Shown: one piece after another, positions 10,480-22,023 of the stretch
Layout of the letters: each line of letters starts with the position of its first letter
Numbering within the stretch: position 1 is the first letter of the stretch
NCBI RefSeq assembly: GCF_030272615.1
Contig: NC_081406.1
Coordinates: forward strand, 220,217,497-220,281,496
From: Cryptomeria japonica
Lineage: Eukaryota; Streptophyta; Pinopsida; Cupressales; Cupressaceae
DNA: 64,000 bases
Direction of reading: 5' to 3'
The notes under the pieces: generated by a model
What the model was told of the DNA's origin: nothing
The model's input: the letters and a program-made list of their open reading frames with translations, nothing else
The model's database searches: none
Position numbers and translations under genes: made by a program

Positions 10480-12128
10480 TCCTAGGTATGTGAGACTAAA
10501 TCATTCTAAAGATAATATCATTAGGGATAGGAGCAATGGAGTGATGACAAGAAGAAGACTGATAACTAATGAGATATATTTAATTTCAAAAGTTGAACTG
10601 GTATCAGTAATTGAGGCATGTAAAGATGAATTTTGGTTAAAAGCTATGGAAGAAGAATTAGATCAAATTGAGAAAAATAACTCATGGACTTTGGTTCCCT
10701 AGCCTAAAAATAAAAATGTTATTGGAACTAAAGGGGTTTTTATGAATAAATTGAATGAGGATGGTCAAGTTATAAGGAATAAGGCTAGATTGGTTTGTAA
10801 AGGATATTCTCAGAAGGAAGGAATTGATTATGGAGAGACTTTTGCACTGGTAGCTAGGATTGAAGCTGTAAGATTATTTCTTGCCTATGCTACTTATAAA
10901 AACTACAAGGTTTATCAAATGGATGTTAAATGTGCATTCTTGAATGGGGATGTTGATGAAGAAGTTTATATTGAGCAACCTGATGGTTTTTCACTATCAG
11001 ATGATACATATATGGTTTTTAGGTTAAGGAAAGCTTTATATGGACTAAAACAAGCACCTAGAGCTTGGTATGAAAGGCTAGATAAATATCTTTTGAAGCT
11101 TGGTTTTACTAAGGGCAGTGTTGACAGTAATTTATATTATAAAATCACTGATGATGATATACTAATTGTTGAAGTATTTGTTGATGACATTATTTTTGGA
11201 GGTGAAGATAAATTATGGATAGAATTCTCTAAGAATATGGTGAAATAATTTGAGATGTCTATGATCAGTGAGATAAAAAATTTCTTAGGTTTGCAGATTA
11301 CTCAGACTGACAAAGGTATTTTTATCTATCAAACTAAATATGCTAAGGAATTGTTGAAGAAATTTGGTATGGGAGATTCTAAATGGGTAAGTACACCTAT
11401 GGTTATAAGTGAGAAATTGACAAGAAAAGATGTTTCTGCACTGGTAAATCCTACAAGATACAAATCTATGATTGGAGGTCTTGTTTATTTGACTTAGACT
11501 AGGCCTTACATTATGAATGATTTTTGTATTATTTCAAGATTTCAGAGTGATCGTAGAGAAAATCATGAGATGGCGGTGAAAAGGATTTTTAGATACTTGC
11601 AAGGTACATCAGAATATGGCTTATGGTACCCTAAGGATGATAACTTCACTTTATGTGCATATACAAATGCTGATTGGGCTAGAGATGTTGATGACCAGAA
11701 AAGTACTTCCGGTGGAGCTTTCTTTCTTAGAAAGAAGTTGGTTTCATGGATCAGTAAGAAACTATCATGTACTTCTTTATCTACTGCTGAAGTTGAGTAT
11801 GTTTCTACTACTACTAACTGTACACAAGTTTTATGGATGAAACAAATGTTGAAGGATATAAAGGTGGATTGTGATGCACTGGTAGTTATTCACTATGATA
11901 ACTCTACTACTATTGATATATCAAAGAATCTGGTATTTCACTCTAAGAAAAAGAACATATCTATGAAGTATAACTTTTTATAGGAGAAGGTGGAATCAAA
12001 AGAAGTTAGACTAGTATGTGAACACTAAAGAACAGATTGTATATATTTTCACTAAACCTTTATCCAAGGAATTATTTGAGTACCTGAGAGACAGATTGGG
12101 AGTTTCTACCCCTTCGATAGAGACTTGA
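10480..12128 (+). pseudogene. Copia reverse transcriptase and RNase H remnant (copy 1)
   Basis: RT starts with FWLKAMEEELDQIEKNNSWTLVP near 10630. It runs through [40 protein letters not shown] and [20 protein letters not shown] to the catalytic FVDD at 11177-11188. RNase H carries FRYLQGTSEYGLWYP, TNADWARDVDDQKSTSGGAFFL and LSTAEVEYVS, with the acidic catalytic residues recognisable. Stops (TAG near 10702, TAA near 11248, TAG near 11497, TAG near 11983) break the frame. The natural end is SIET followed by TGA at 12126-12128. Confidence 0.92.
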
Positions 12129-12338
12129 TTGATGCGGTTTGGCATCTGTCTAACATGCATTATCAGAGATACTATTGTTTCTGACACTGATGTGAGATGA
12201 TACTGCTCAAGGGGAGTAGTTAGCTTTGAGATTCAAAGGCTTACATTTTTTCTTTGATATTTCTATCAGATTTCTGGCATTGATGTCAAAGAGGGAAAGA
12301 CAGTGATGTGAAAAAGATAAAGGAAAAAAATGATAAAT
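12129..12338 (+). other. 3' untranslated region of copia copy 1
   Basis: Non-coding link between the pol stop and the purine tracts. No ORF or structure beyond short AG-rich runs. Confidence 0.5.
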
Positions 12339-12495
12339 GTCAAAGGGGGAGAAATATAAAAAGGGAGAGATTGATATTCAGAGCTATATGCAGATGATTG
12401 TTCATTGTCTTCCAAAGGGGGAGACTTGTTTGGCATTTCCTGGTACTTAGATGTTTTTCAAATCTAGTGTTGCCATAAATGCCAAAGGGGGAGCT
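12339..12495 (+). promoter_or_regulatory. Three polypurine-like tracts before the 3' LTR
   Basis: TGTCAAAGGGGGAGA at about 12339-12352, TTCCAAAGGGGGAGA near 12410-12424 and GCCAAAGGGGGAGCT at 12481-12495 repeat the same tract. The last abuts the LTR and should be the PPT that primes plus-strand synthesis. The second is itself followed by TTGTTTGGCATTTCC, which resembles an LTR start. Confidence 0.75.
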
Positions 12496-13700
12496 TGTTG
12501 GCCATTTGGTCGAATTGATTATGTGTTGCATTGATGTTTTTTCATTGATGTCAACACTAGTTGTTTGGATGCTTTACCGGCACCCTTCTGGTCCTAGTAG
12601 GATGAGTGGTTTCTGGTTAACTTGGATCCGGCATGATCCGATAGACTCTGGTATAGTCTGGTGATGGAATTGGCTTATTCATGATACCTATACTCATATT
12701 TGGTTAGTTGGTTTCGGTCTGGTGATTGGATGTTATCCTTCTTGCTTAGAAGATTGGTTTCTAGTTCTAGCAAGGGTTTCACCGACAGAGCTTTTAGTGG
12801 AGATCTTTGATGAATTGCATAAGTGGTGTTGGTGCAGCTTCTGATGGAGTTTTAGGATATTGTTGGTGATCATGTTCGAGACTTGGCGTTTGGAGATCAT
12901 TGTTGAAGTGTGTGAACCTATACTTGATCTTGGTTGATCTAGGTTATGGACCGACATTAATGTAACATGTGGATAGGACCTATTGATGTATTTTGGGGAT
13001 GTCTTATGTGTTGATATTACTTGTTTGGTCTAAGGTTGACATGGTTTGTAATTATGTAGACATTTTATTGTCTAGTGGCCAACCTGATTGTTTATGGTCG
13101 AGGGTTTGTATAAAAAAGATGTAAGATCTCATTGTATATTATCATGGTTAATGTAAGAGGTCATGGTCATGAAATGTAATGTGTGAATAATGTAATATCA
13201 TTCATGCATAGGAGTTGGTTGATCATTGGAGATTGAATTGGGTTTGTGTAAGAAGATTTAGTCCTCCTGTATTGAGCTTAACCATAATTGTACTTAGGCA
13301 TAGGAGATGCTATCTTTTGTTGTTCAACACTTCTCTGGATTGTAGTCGATGAGGCTCCTTTTGTGATGAGCAGTGCACTCTAGGTTGTGGCCTTCCTGAA
13401 AGTGAAGGCCCCTTGGTTGTAATTCACATACTTACTGCAGAAGTATTATCTTACTGTGGGTAGGCTTCCCACCATAGTTTTTCCCTTTACCGGGTTTTCC
13501 ACGTACAAATCTTGGTGTTGTGTGGATGGCTTTTATTTTGTGATTATTATTTATGCTTAATTGGATTACCTATTATTTTGGTATTATTGTTTAGGGATCT
13601 AGTATTAAAGTTTAAATTGCTAATTCCTCTGGTAATCTGTGACAACTAATTCACCCCCCCTCCCTCTTAGTTGTTTTTCAGTTATCTGAACTGTCTAACA
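12496..13700 (+). repeat. 3' LTR of copia copy 1
   Basis: TGTTGGCCATTTGG to TCTAACA, direct repeat of 6664-7882. It contains the GTTTTTCCCTTTACCGGGTTTTCCACGTAC region near 13477-13506 and the CACCCCCCCTCCCTC run near 13652. Confidence 0.93.
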
Positions 13701-13705
13701 CCTTC
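13701..13705. repeat. Target-site duplication CCTTC (right)
   Basis: Matches 6659-6663. Beyond it the interrupted minus-strand RT resumes. Confidence 0.85.
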
Positions 13706-14797
13706 TACATCTTATTAGCAAATTTTTTGTACATCCCTTCATTTCCTCCAAAAATTATGTCATCAGTATACACTACAACAATTAAGATTTTATCTAAATC
13801 AATTTTGAAATATAAACTGCTATCAATAGACCCTTTTGAAAACCTTTATCAATCAAATATTTATCTAGCCTTCCATATCAAGCTCTAGGGGCTTATTTCA
13901 ATCCATATAGAGGCTTCTTCAATCTCCAAATAATTTTTGGATCATTTTTCAACTTAAATCTTTCTGATTGTTCAATGTAAACTTCTCTTTCAATTCTCCA
14001 TTCAAAATTGTTGATTTCACAACCACTTGATAAACCTTGAAATCCTTAAAAGTTGCAAAAGAAAGAAACATTCTAATTCCCTCCATTCAAGAAACCCAGG
14101 CATATGTCTCCTCAAAGTCAATTCCTTCAACTTGAGTGTAACCGATACAAACCAACCTTTCTTTATTTCTCGCAACCTTTCCATCTTCATCCAGCTTGTT
14201 TCAGAATACCCACTTTGTTTTAATCACATTCTTATATGCCAGTCTGTGAACTAATTCCCACATCTAATTCTTCTCAATATGATCCAACTCTCTTTCATTG
14301 CCTTCACCCAATTCTGATCATTGCAAGCTTCTTCTATTGTTTTTAGATCAATCTCTAAAAGTAAACATAACAAGACTTGTTCGTGAGCTACTTTACTTTT
14401 TGTGATGATTCCTTTGTTCTTGTCTCCAATAATCTGATCCACTAAATGATTCTTTTGAACATATCATAGGGTCTTATATGTCGAAGAATCTTGAGATTCC
14501 TTTTCTTCTTCTCCTTCTCTAATTTTCTCTTCTCTTTTTTCTATCATCCACTTCATCTGATTCATTTCCTACCAATTTGTCAGACTCTTTAGAAGTATCT
14601 TCATCAACTTTCACATTTGCACTTTCAACAATCTTGTTCAACCTTTTATTGAAGCATAAATATGCCTTACTCCTTTTAGAATATCCTTGGAATATGCCTT
14701 CATCTTCTCTATTGTCAAACTTTCTGAGATTGTCTTCATCTCTTATGATATAGTAGTTGCTTCAAAATACCTTGAAATATTTCACTATTGGAGTTCT
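13706..14797 (-). pseudogene. Copia integrase-end/RT remnant, upstream half of the 6025-6658 fragment
   Basis: Minus-strand reading gives integrase end (KYFKVF, KFDNREDEGIF) near 14780-14690, an acidic linker, then DQIIGDKNKGIITKS and IEEACNDQNWVKAMKES near 14430-14290. RT motifs follow with frameshifts (PLYGLK*APRA near 13890, KGSIDSSLYFKI, YTDDIIFGG near 13765). The YTDD box corresponds to the RT catalytic site. It joins across 6664-13700 to the thumb and RNase H part. Its own upstream (integrase, protease, gag) is missing because copy 2 begins at 14798. Confidence 0.85.
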
Positions 14798-16011
14798 TAT
14801 TGGCCATTTGGTGGAATTTATTATGTGTTGCATTGATGTTTTTTCATTGATGCCAACACTAGTTGTTTGAATGCTTTACTGGAACCCTTCTGGTCCTAGT
14901 AGGTTGAGTGGTTTGTGGTTAGCTTGGATTCGACATAATTCGGTAGGCTCTAGTATAGTTTGGTGATGGAATTGGCTTGTTCATGATAATCATGCTCATA
15001 TTTGGATTGTTGGTTTTGGTCTAGTGATTGGATTCTATCCTTCTTGCCTAGAAGCTTGGTTTCTAGTTCCGGCGAGGGTTTCACTGGCAGAGATTTTGGT
15101 GGAGATCTTTGATGAATTGCATAAGTGGTGTTGGTGCATCTTTTGGTGGAGTTTCAGGATGTTGTTGATATTCAAGACTTGGTGGATAAAGATCATTGTT
15201 GTAGCATGTGGACCTATACTTGGTCCTGGTTGATCTAGGTTATGGACCGACTTTAATGTAATGTGTGGAAAGGATCTATTAATTTATTTCTAGGATTTAT
15301 TATGTGTTGGATATTATTTGTTTGGTTTTAGGCCGACATGGTTTGTAATTATGTAATCAGTTTATTGTCTGGTAGCCAACCTAATTGTTTATGGTCAAGG
15401 GTTTGTATATATAGATGTAAGATCTAATTTTAGATCATCAAGGTTATTGTTAGAGGTCATGGTCAAAGAATATAATGTTTGAATAATGTAATATCATTGA
15501 GGCAGAGGAGTTGGTCGATCATTGGAGATTGAATTGGTTTTATGTAAGAGGATTTCGTCCTCTAGTATTGAGCTTAACCGAAACTGTACTTAGGCATATG
15601 AGATGCTATCTTTTGTAGTTCAACACTTCTCTAGATTGTAGTCTATATTTCTATGTAGTCACTGAGGCTCATTTTGTGATGAGCAGTGTGCTCTAGGTTG
15701 TTGGCATTTCTACAAGTGTAGCCCCCTCAATCGTAATTCACATACTGCAGAAGTAGTATCTGACTTTGGGTAGGCTTCCCACTATGGTTTTTCCCTTTAC
15801 TGAGTTTTCCACGTACAAATCTTGGTGTTATGTGGATGTTATTTATTTTGTGATTATTATTTATGCTTAATTGGTTTAACTGCTATTCCAGTATTAATGT
15901 TTTCAGTTCAAATATTAAAGTTTAAATTGCTAATGGTTCCGGTAATTTGTGACAACTGATTCACCACCTCCCCCCTCTCAATTGTCTTCTGATTATTTTA
16001 ACTATCTAACA
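14798..16011 (+). repeat. 5' LTR of copia copy 2
   Basis: Clear homology to 6664-7882 and 12496-13700 over the full length, TATTGGCCATTTGG to TCTAACA, including the altered TA terminus shared with 6664. The GTTTTTCCC...TTTTCCACGTAC region is near 15787-15814. Confidence 0.92.
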
Positions 16012-16013
16012 AT

Positions 16014-16025
16014 TGGTATCAGAGC
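16014..16025 (+). promoter_or_regulatory. Primer-binding site, initiator tRNA-Met type
   Basis: TGGTATCAGAGC two bases after the LTR end. The equivalent position in copy 1 reads TGGTGTTGTAGA, meaning about 25 bp including the PBS core are lost there. Confidence 0.9.
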
Positions 16026-16069
16026 TATGGTACTCTCTGCAGAAATCTTAACCGCTTGAGGAAGATCTT

Positions 16070-17223
16070 ATGGTAGCTAACAGTTCAAGTTTATCTAGTT
16101 CTTCTGGAGCTATCTTTTGAAGGGATATTCTGAGGCTTGACGGAACAAATTACATAGTATGCAAGATTTGGATGGAGACTCATTTGAGATGTCTTGGCAA
16201 GGAGATTTGGGAGATCACACAGAATGGATTCACACCCTATAATCTAGGATGTGGCAATCCTCCTCTGACAAACCTGGACAAGGAACTTGAGAATGATTGT
16301 AGAGAAAGAGAAACCCTCTTGTGTGCACTTTCTGATTAGCAAATAATGGGATTAACTGAAAAATCATTTGAAAAGGATATATGGGATAAGTTGGAGATTC
16401 TTAATGAAGGTGACCCTACAGTGAAGATTGATAAACTTGATGGTTACCGAGTGAGATATGAAAACATGAAGATGGAAGAAGATGAAAGGATTACTGCATT
16501 CATGGAAAGGGTAAATGAGATTGTTATGGGAATTCAATGTTGTGGTGGAACTCTGAGCGAAGATGAAATTCTTTCTAAAATTCTAACAGCCCTACCACTG
16601 GCTTACAAAATGAAGCCTACTATAATTAATGAGTTCAGAACAATGGTTAATATGTTTGTCAATAGAGATACTTTGGTTGGGAAACTATTTGCTTTTGAGC
16701 TTGAAGAATTTGGACCTTCTGGAGATATGAAGTATGAACCATCTTTTCATGCATCTACATCTACAACTGGTAAGCAAGACTGGAAAGCCTTATATGCAAA
16801 GGAATTGGAAGATATGAAGAGAGAAGATTATGAGTTTGAGAAACTTGAAGCACTATTTAGTAGAAGAGTACCTAAAGGACCAATAGGAAGTAAGTATGAA
16901 GGAAAAGCACCTTTTAAATATTTTGCATTTAAGAAGATTGGTCAATTTTCATTTAGATGTCCCGAAAGAAATTTAAGACTTGAAGAAAGAGTTAGAAGAT
17001 CATTTAAGCCTAACCCTAGATATGAGAACAAGTATAAATACAAGAAAAATAGAGACAAATCATTTTACACAGCGGATGAGGAAGGCATTACTGATTTTGA
17101 TGATGAACCGACAAAAGAATCTACTAGTGGATCTGGAAATGGGAAGGAATGGGTGTTCTTGGATATGAAGGAATGGGTGTTCTTGGATATCAAGGAATAT
17201 GGTCTAGTATTGGAAGAGGCACT
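16070..17223 (+). pseudogene. Copia Gag remnant (copy 2)
   Basis: ATG at 16070 gives MVANSSSLSSSSGAIF, then LDGTNYIVCKIWMETHLRCLGKEIWEI. In-frame stops occur after GAIF and after CALSD. From 16346 a long open stretch holds the Gag core (EEDERITAFMERVNEIVMGI, CCGGTLSEDEI). The zinc knuckle near 16915 reads YFAFKKIGQFSFRC; two cysteines and the histidine are replaced, so it cannot bind zinc. A 24-bp in-frame tandem duplication near 17147-17194 repeats KEWVFLD. Confidence 0.9.
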
Positions 17224-18459
17224 TGTTGCTAAAATTGAAGACAAATATGAATGGGTAATTGACAGTGGTTGTTCACATCATATGACTGGAGATTAAGGGA
17301 AGTTTCTATCTTTGCAAGAATTTGATGGTGGTCTAGTTAGATTTGGAGATGACAAAGCATGTATGATCAAAGGAAAATGAACTATATCATTGGATGGTAA
17401 GAACAATAATGACAATGTTTATTATGTTAAAGGTTTGAGGCATAATCTTTTGAGTGTAGGACAATTTGTAGACAAGGGATTTCAATTGCAGTTCAAGGAT
17501 GGAAAATGCAAAATCATTAACAGATCTGGCTTGAAGATTGCAACCGGTACACAGACAAAAGGTAATGTATTTCATTTAAACTTTGGTGAGAAGACATGTT
17601 TGATAACAAATATTGATGAGAGTTGGCTATGGCATAAAAGGATGTGTCATGTGAATTTTGATTGCATTGTGAAGATCAGCTCAACTAAGGTAGTTAGGGA
17701 TATACCTAAGATTATGAAGCCCTATAATCTGGTATGTAAAGAATGTCAAATGGGTAAACAGGTCAAAACCTCTTTTATGGGTATACAAGATAAATCAAAT
17801 GATGTCTCGATCTTATTCATACTAATTTGTGTTGCCCTACTAGAGTTAAATATTTTCAATGTGATAGATATTTCATGCTAATTATTGATGACTATTCTAG
17901 AATGATGTGGGTTACTTTTCTGAAAGAAAAATCTCAAGCATTTGAAAAGTTTAGAATCTTTAAGGCTAAAGTGAAAACTAAGACAGGATTGAAGATTAAA
18001 TGTCTGAGATTAGAGCATGGTGGAGAATTCACATCCGGTAAGTTTAATAACTTTTGTGACAAGCATGGTATAAGAAGATAATTTTCTGCTCTTGAGACAC
18101 CTCATCAGAATGGAGTTGTGGAAAGGAAGATCATAATTATCTTTGATGCTACTAGAACAATGATGATGGAAGCTAGTCTACCTCATAACTAATGGAGGGA
18201 AGCAGTGAGCACATCGGTTTATACATTCAATAGAGTAGATATCAAAGGAGAGACCGGTAAGACACTTTAGGAATTATGGTTTGGCAATACACCTACAGTT
18301 AAGTATTTCAGAATTTTTGGTAGTAAATGTTATATCAGGAGAGATGATATCATTGGGAAATTTGATCCTAGATGTGATGAAGGTATATTTCTTTGTTATT
18401 CTAATGAAAGAAAACCATATAGATTTTATAACAATATATTGCATAGAATTGTGGAGAGT
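17224..18459 (+). pseudogene. Copia protease and integrase remnant (copy 2, truncated)
   Basis: The protease motif WVIDSGCSHHMTGD is intact near 17250 but is followed by TAA. GAG-pre-integrase (SWLWHKRMCHVNFDCIVK) and CKECQMGK are near 17620-17755. A frameshift near 17805 precedes the integrase core (RYFMLIIDDYSRMMWVTFL near 17867). KCLRLEHGGEFTS near 18000 and PHQNGVVERK near 18100 represent the second acidic residue and the zone around the third. The coding sequence ends at the junction near 18459. Confidence 0.88.
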
Positions 18460-19480
18460 GCCATGATGGAGATGTCTTTGCAGTTGTCACTCATTGGCAA
18501 GCTCAAGCTAATCAGTTGCAAGTGAATGCAAAGAGTGATGATTTGACATAAGTGAAGGATTATCAACTCTTTTTGGTTACCATTTCCAAGAATGGAACTC
18601 CTTTGCCAAATCCACCAAAAGGACACCTCAAATCCTTCAAAAGATAATGCGAAGGATAAACATGTAAGTGCTCCTTCAACTCCTACACATATTTCAACAG
18701 CTGCATTGAAGACTAGTGCACCAAATATTTCAAATCCTAAAAGTGAGAATCTTTCTCAATCTTTGATAAGTTATTTTCAAGCATTTTGACATAATGGATC
18801 ATGCTAAGAAAAAAAAGGTTCAAATATCTGAAGTAAAATATTTGAGGCCTAACCTGGATCAGTTTGATTAGTTAGTTAATTTTGTCAAGGAAAAATAAAA
18901 AGTTTCAAGTACTTCCCAAAAGTCATGTTTCTCAAAACAACTTAGTGACTTCTCCTACCCCTTTGGAGAAAATTGAACCATTTTATATTTCCTTATTGAT
19001 TAATGGTCACAAGTTAAGCAATTGTTTCATAGATTCTAGTACATCAAATAATGTGATGCCTGCAAAGGTTGCAAATGCTCTTAGTCTAACTTTGACTAAG
19101 ACCTTTGGTAGGTGTTTTTTCATGGATAATAAACAAGTACCATTGATAGGCTAGATTAAGGATGCACAATTTGCATTTGTTGCATTCCCAGAGAAGAAGA
19201 TCAAAATGATAGTGTTGATAGTTGATGTGCCAACCTCATATGGTATTCTTCTTGGAAGGAATTTTTGTAGAGATATTGGAGGCGGGTTAAGTATAGATAT
19301 GATAAAGGCTAGCATTCTTGTGAAAGGGGAAATCAAGAAGTTACTACCAAAAAAAGAATCACAATACACAGTTGTGAAGTCAAATGATCAATGGGCTCAA
19401 ATTATTTTTGAGTCATCTTGTATGGGAAATTATTTCTTGTATGTTGATGATGAGTTTATGATTGATGATGAGTTTGTAGT
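18460..19480 (+). pseudogene. Gypsy Gag tail and aspartic protease
   Basis: GDVFAVVTHWQAQANQLQ and LVTISKNGTPLPNPPKGH near 18465-18625 read as a disordered gag-to-protease linker. From about 18880 the retropepsin-like domain begins: KIEPFYISLLINGHKLSNCFIDSSTSNNVMP. DSST stands where DSGA or DTGS would be, so activity is doubtful. KIKMIVLIVDVPTSYGILLGRNF near 19205 is the conserved C-terminal half (ILLGR). Stops near 18790, 18870 and 19155 break the frame. Confidence 0.85.
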
Positions 19481-19599
19481 TGTATCTGAGCTAGATGATT
19501 TGGTTTCACTTGAAGAGAATTCAAGTGACAATGAAAGTGTTACTGCAGTGTCTATAGGTTCTTCAACTTTGTTAGAGGAACCTTGCAATTTTGACAATA

Positions 19600-20010
19600 T
19601 TAGTGTGGGAGGTCCTTATGATGTTTGGACCTTGGAATTTGATGGTAGTTGTTCTTCTACTGGATCATGGACAAGTATTGTGTTGGTGTCTCCTGATGGT
19701 AAATTTTTTCCATTTTCTTTCAAATTTCAATTTGACAACACTAATAATACTTCTGAGTATGAAGCTCTCCTTTTGGGCATGAATGTTGCTCAGAAGAAAG
19801 GAATTAAAAATTTGAATGCTCAAGGAGATGCAGAATTGATAGTGTGTCAAGTAAGGAGTATTTATCAAACAAGAAGTCATAGGCTGAAGAACTATTAGAA
19901 CCATGTTTGGGATTCGATAGAAGCTTTTGATGCTTTTGATATATCTGTTAGTCCAAGATAATTCAATGATAGAGAAGATTCCTTGGCAATTTCTACTACC
20001 TTACTAATTC
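19600..20010 (+). pseudogene. Additional RNase H domain upstream of RT
   Basis: WTLEFDGSCSSTG, then DNTNNTSEYEALLLGMNVA and LNAQGDAELIVCQV, are the beta-strand/acidic landmarks of a type I RNase H (D, E, D catalytic positions visible). Tail words HRLKNY*NHVWDSIEAFDAF and REDSLAISTTLL follow with TAG/TAA stops. The usual gypsy RNase H is present separately at 29170-29500, so this is a second domain, resembling the archaeal-type RNase H known from Tat-like plant gypsy elements. There I recall it downstream of RT; here it lies between protease and RT. Confidence 0.8.
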
Positions 20011-21027
20011 TGCATAAGTATTTTTGAGGTCCCAAGTATACTATTCAGATGATTTTTCCACCAAGTGTTTAATGATGATCAACATGTTGTTATTTTTTTG
20101 CAAACTATTGATAATTTTGATGATCTTTAATTTGAAGGTAGTCAATCTCCCTCAAGAGGAGCAGTGGAAGAAGTTGATCCTCAAACTGGTGAAAAGTTCT
20201 TACAATTGAAGGGAAACAAGATTCCTAAGGGTCTTTTATCTCTTGAAAACCTCTTTGACAAACATGATCGCTATGTCAAGAAGAAATAGAATACAAGTGC
20301 CAGCACAATGGAATATGAGCAGGTAAATTTAGGGACAAGTGATAATCCAAAAATGATTAACAATGGGAAGTGTTGTTCTAGTGAAGAGAAGCAAATGTTT
20401 GTCACTTTATTGCAACAATATTTTGATCTTCTTGCATATTCCTATGATGACTTGAAGCCTTTCCATCCTGAAGAACTTTGTCTTGAAATTCTCCTCTAGC
20501 TGGGCTTTGCTCCATTCAGACAGAAACAAAGGTAGTATAACCCAAAGATATCCGATACCATCTTTGCTGAAATTCAGAAGATGTTAAAGGAAAGAATCAT
20601 TTTTCTTATTCATCATTCCACTTGGATAGATAACATTGTACCTATGTGCAAGAAAAATGGAGAAATCTAGATTTGTGTTGATTTTTGGAATTTAAATAAA
20701 GCTTCTTTGAAGGACAATTATTCGTTGCCTATCATGGATCAAGTATTGCAAACAGTTATAGGGTTTGAGATGTTGTCTATATTGGACATATTTTAAGGAT
20801 ATAACCAAGTAGACGTTGTTGAACTAGATCAGCATAAAACTGCTTTTACAACCCCATGGGGCACTTTTGCATACCACATAATACCTTTCAGGTTGATAAA
20901 TGCAGGAGCAACTTTTTAGAGTGCGATGGATTTGGATTTCTGAGACTTCCATGGTAAGTTGAATATGGTTTATCTTGATGATTTGATAGTTTTATCTAAG
21001 TGACATCAAGATAATATTCATCATTTG
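20011..21027 (+). pseudogene. Gypsy reverse transcriptase, N-terminal part
   Basis: A linker with LKGNKIPKGLLSLENLFDKHDRY and EYEQVNLGTSDNPKMINNGKCCS leads to LAYSYDDLKPFHPE. RT proper has FAEIQKMLKERII, NIVPMCKKNGEI, VDFWNLNKASLKDNYSLPIMDQVL, FEMLSILDIF*GYNQV, TTPWGTFAYHIIPFRLINAGATF and the catalytic YLDD at 20971-20982. Several TAG/TAA stops occur. The domain is interrupted at 21027 by the insertion and resumes at 28907. Confidence 0.9.
21023..21027. repeat. Target-site duplication ATTTG (left)
   Basis: Repeated exactly at 28902-28906 on the other side of the inserted element. Confidence 0.9.
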
Positions 21028-21394
21028 TGTAAAGCGGAAAAATCGAACCCTAGTCGTTCTCCCCTCCCCAACTCCGAGGAGAGAGAAGGGAGAGTCACTA
21101 GGGTTGATGGTTTTCACTTGGGAAAGACTTTACATTCAAAAGAGGGGTTGAAACCCACAAGATCCAATCCCACGCAATGCAAGATTGGATTCTATATGAG
21201 TTTCAAGGGTTGTGATAGCAAGGATACCCTCTTTTGTAAAGAAATGTGGATAGAATGATTAAGCTAGGAATGCATGTAAAGTAGGGAAGATTCGCTTAAA
21301 AATAGAGATAGGGATATGATATGAAGCTGCGGACCTGGAATTAGTAGTAAAATGTCGAGACGGTGCTGTTCTGCAAATTTGAGCGAAAGTTGAC

Positions 21395-21425
21395 GGGACG
21401 ATGGCGCCCGGCGTGCACACGGTCC
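21395..21425. repeat. GC-rich stem-loop motif in the LTR
   Basis: Arms GGGACGATG and CACACGGTCC flank GCGCCCGGCGTG. Related copies are in the leader (26592-26621 and 27212-27244) and the 3' part of the LTR. Confidence 0.6.
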
Positions 21426-22023
21426 TCCGAAAAATCCGCGAAATGAAGGGGGATCTGTTCGTCTCTGCACAAGGATTCCAGATCTTCAATTACAGCCGCG
21501 TACCTGCAACCTACACACAGAAAAGAGAGGATGATTGGGGGGTTAGGGATGAGGGGTTTTCCTTTAGGTCAAACCCCAGTTTTGGAATTAACCAAGAAAT
21601 GAGAAATGCTGTAAATGTAATGTAAAACAAGTACTAATACCTTGTTGTAAGGATGTTTGTATCCTTATATGCGAAGGTATAGATGTTGTTGTATGTTGTA
21701 TGTTGTATGTTGTAGTATGTGATCTCCTCTTCAATGGTTGAATCCTTGTCTTGAATGCAACACTTAGCCTTGAATGGAGACTTAGAATGATCAATTGCTT
21801 GAAGGAATGCTTGAATGCTTGAATGCTTGAATGCTTGAATGTTTGAATATCGTTTCCACCTTTTTCGCCCCCCTCCAAATGAGAGAGGAAAATGTAGTTT
21901 ATATACTTGCCAATTAGGGTTAAAAGACTAATTTTCCCGACCTTAGGCCGACCAGGAAATGTTATTTTCCAAATTGCAAACAAAAAGGCCCGAAGTCCCA
22001 TAGGAGACCGGGCCCAAAATAGG

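Larger units (their letters stand above)
6664..13700 (+). mobile_element. Complete-length Ty1/copia retrotransposon, decayed (copy 1)
   Basis: Two direct LTRs (6664-7882 and 12496-13700) flank gag-pol in the order Gag, protease, integrase, RT, RNase H, which defines Ty1/copia. A 5-bp duplication, CCTTC, lies on both sides. It interrupts a minus-strand copia RT. The ORF is ruined by many stops, the left LTR starts TA instead of TG, and most of the PBS is missing, so it cannot be autonomous. A sister copy starts at 14798. Confidence 0.95.
14798..18459 (+). mobile_element. 3'-truncated Ty1/copia retrotransposon (copy 2)
   Basis: Same family as 6664-13700: 5' LTR, PBS, gag, protease and integrase. 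The similarity stops abruptly near 18459 after HRIVES, where Ty3/gypsy gag sequence begins. No RT, RNase H or 3' LTR of this copy was found in the window. It was inserted into the minus-strand copia of 13706-14797, with GTTCT as left flank. Confidence 0.9.

Noticed and set aside
16014-16025. tRNA-like sequence TGGTATCAGAGC at several sites
   Set aside because: These are primer-binding sites next to LTR ends; no cloverleaf surrounds them.
21588-22001. 137-residue frame repeated at 28205-28618
   Set aside because: Present twice only because the LTRs are duplicated; it covers TATA, 8-bp and 9-bp repeats and has no coding signature.
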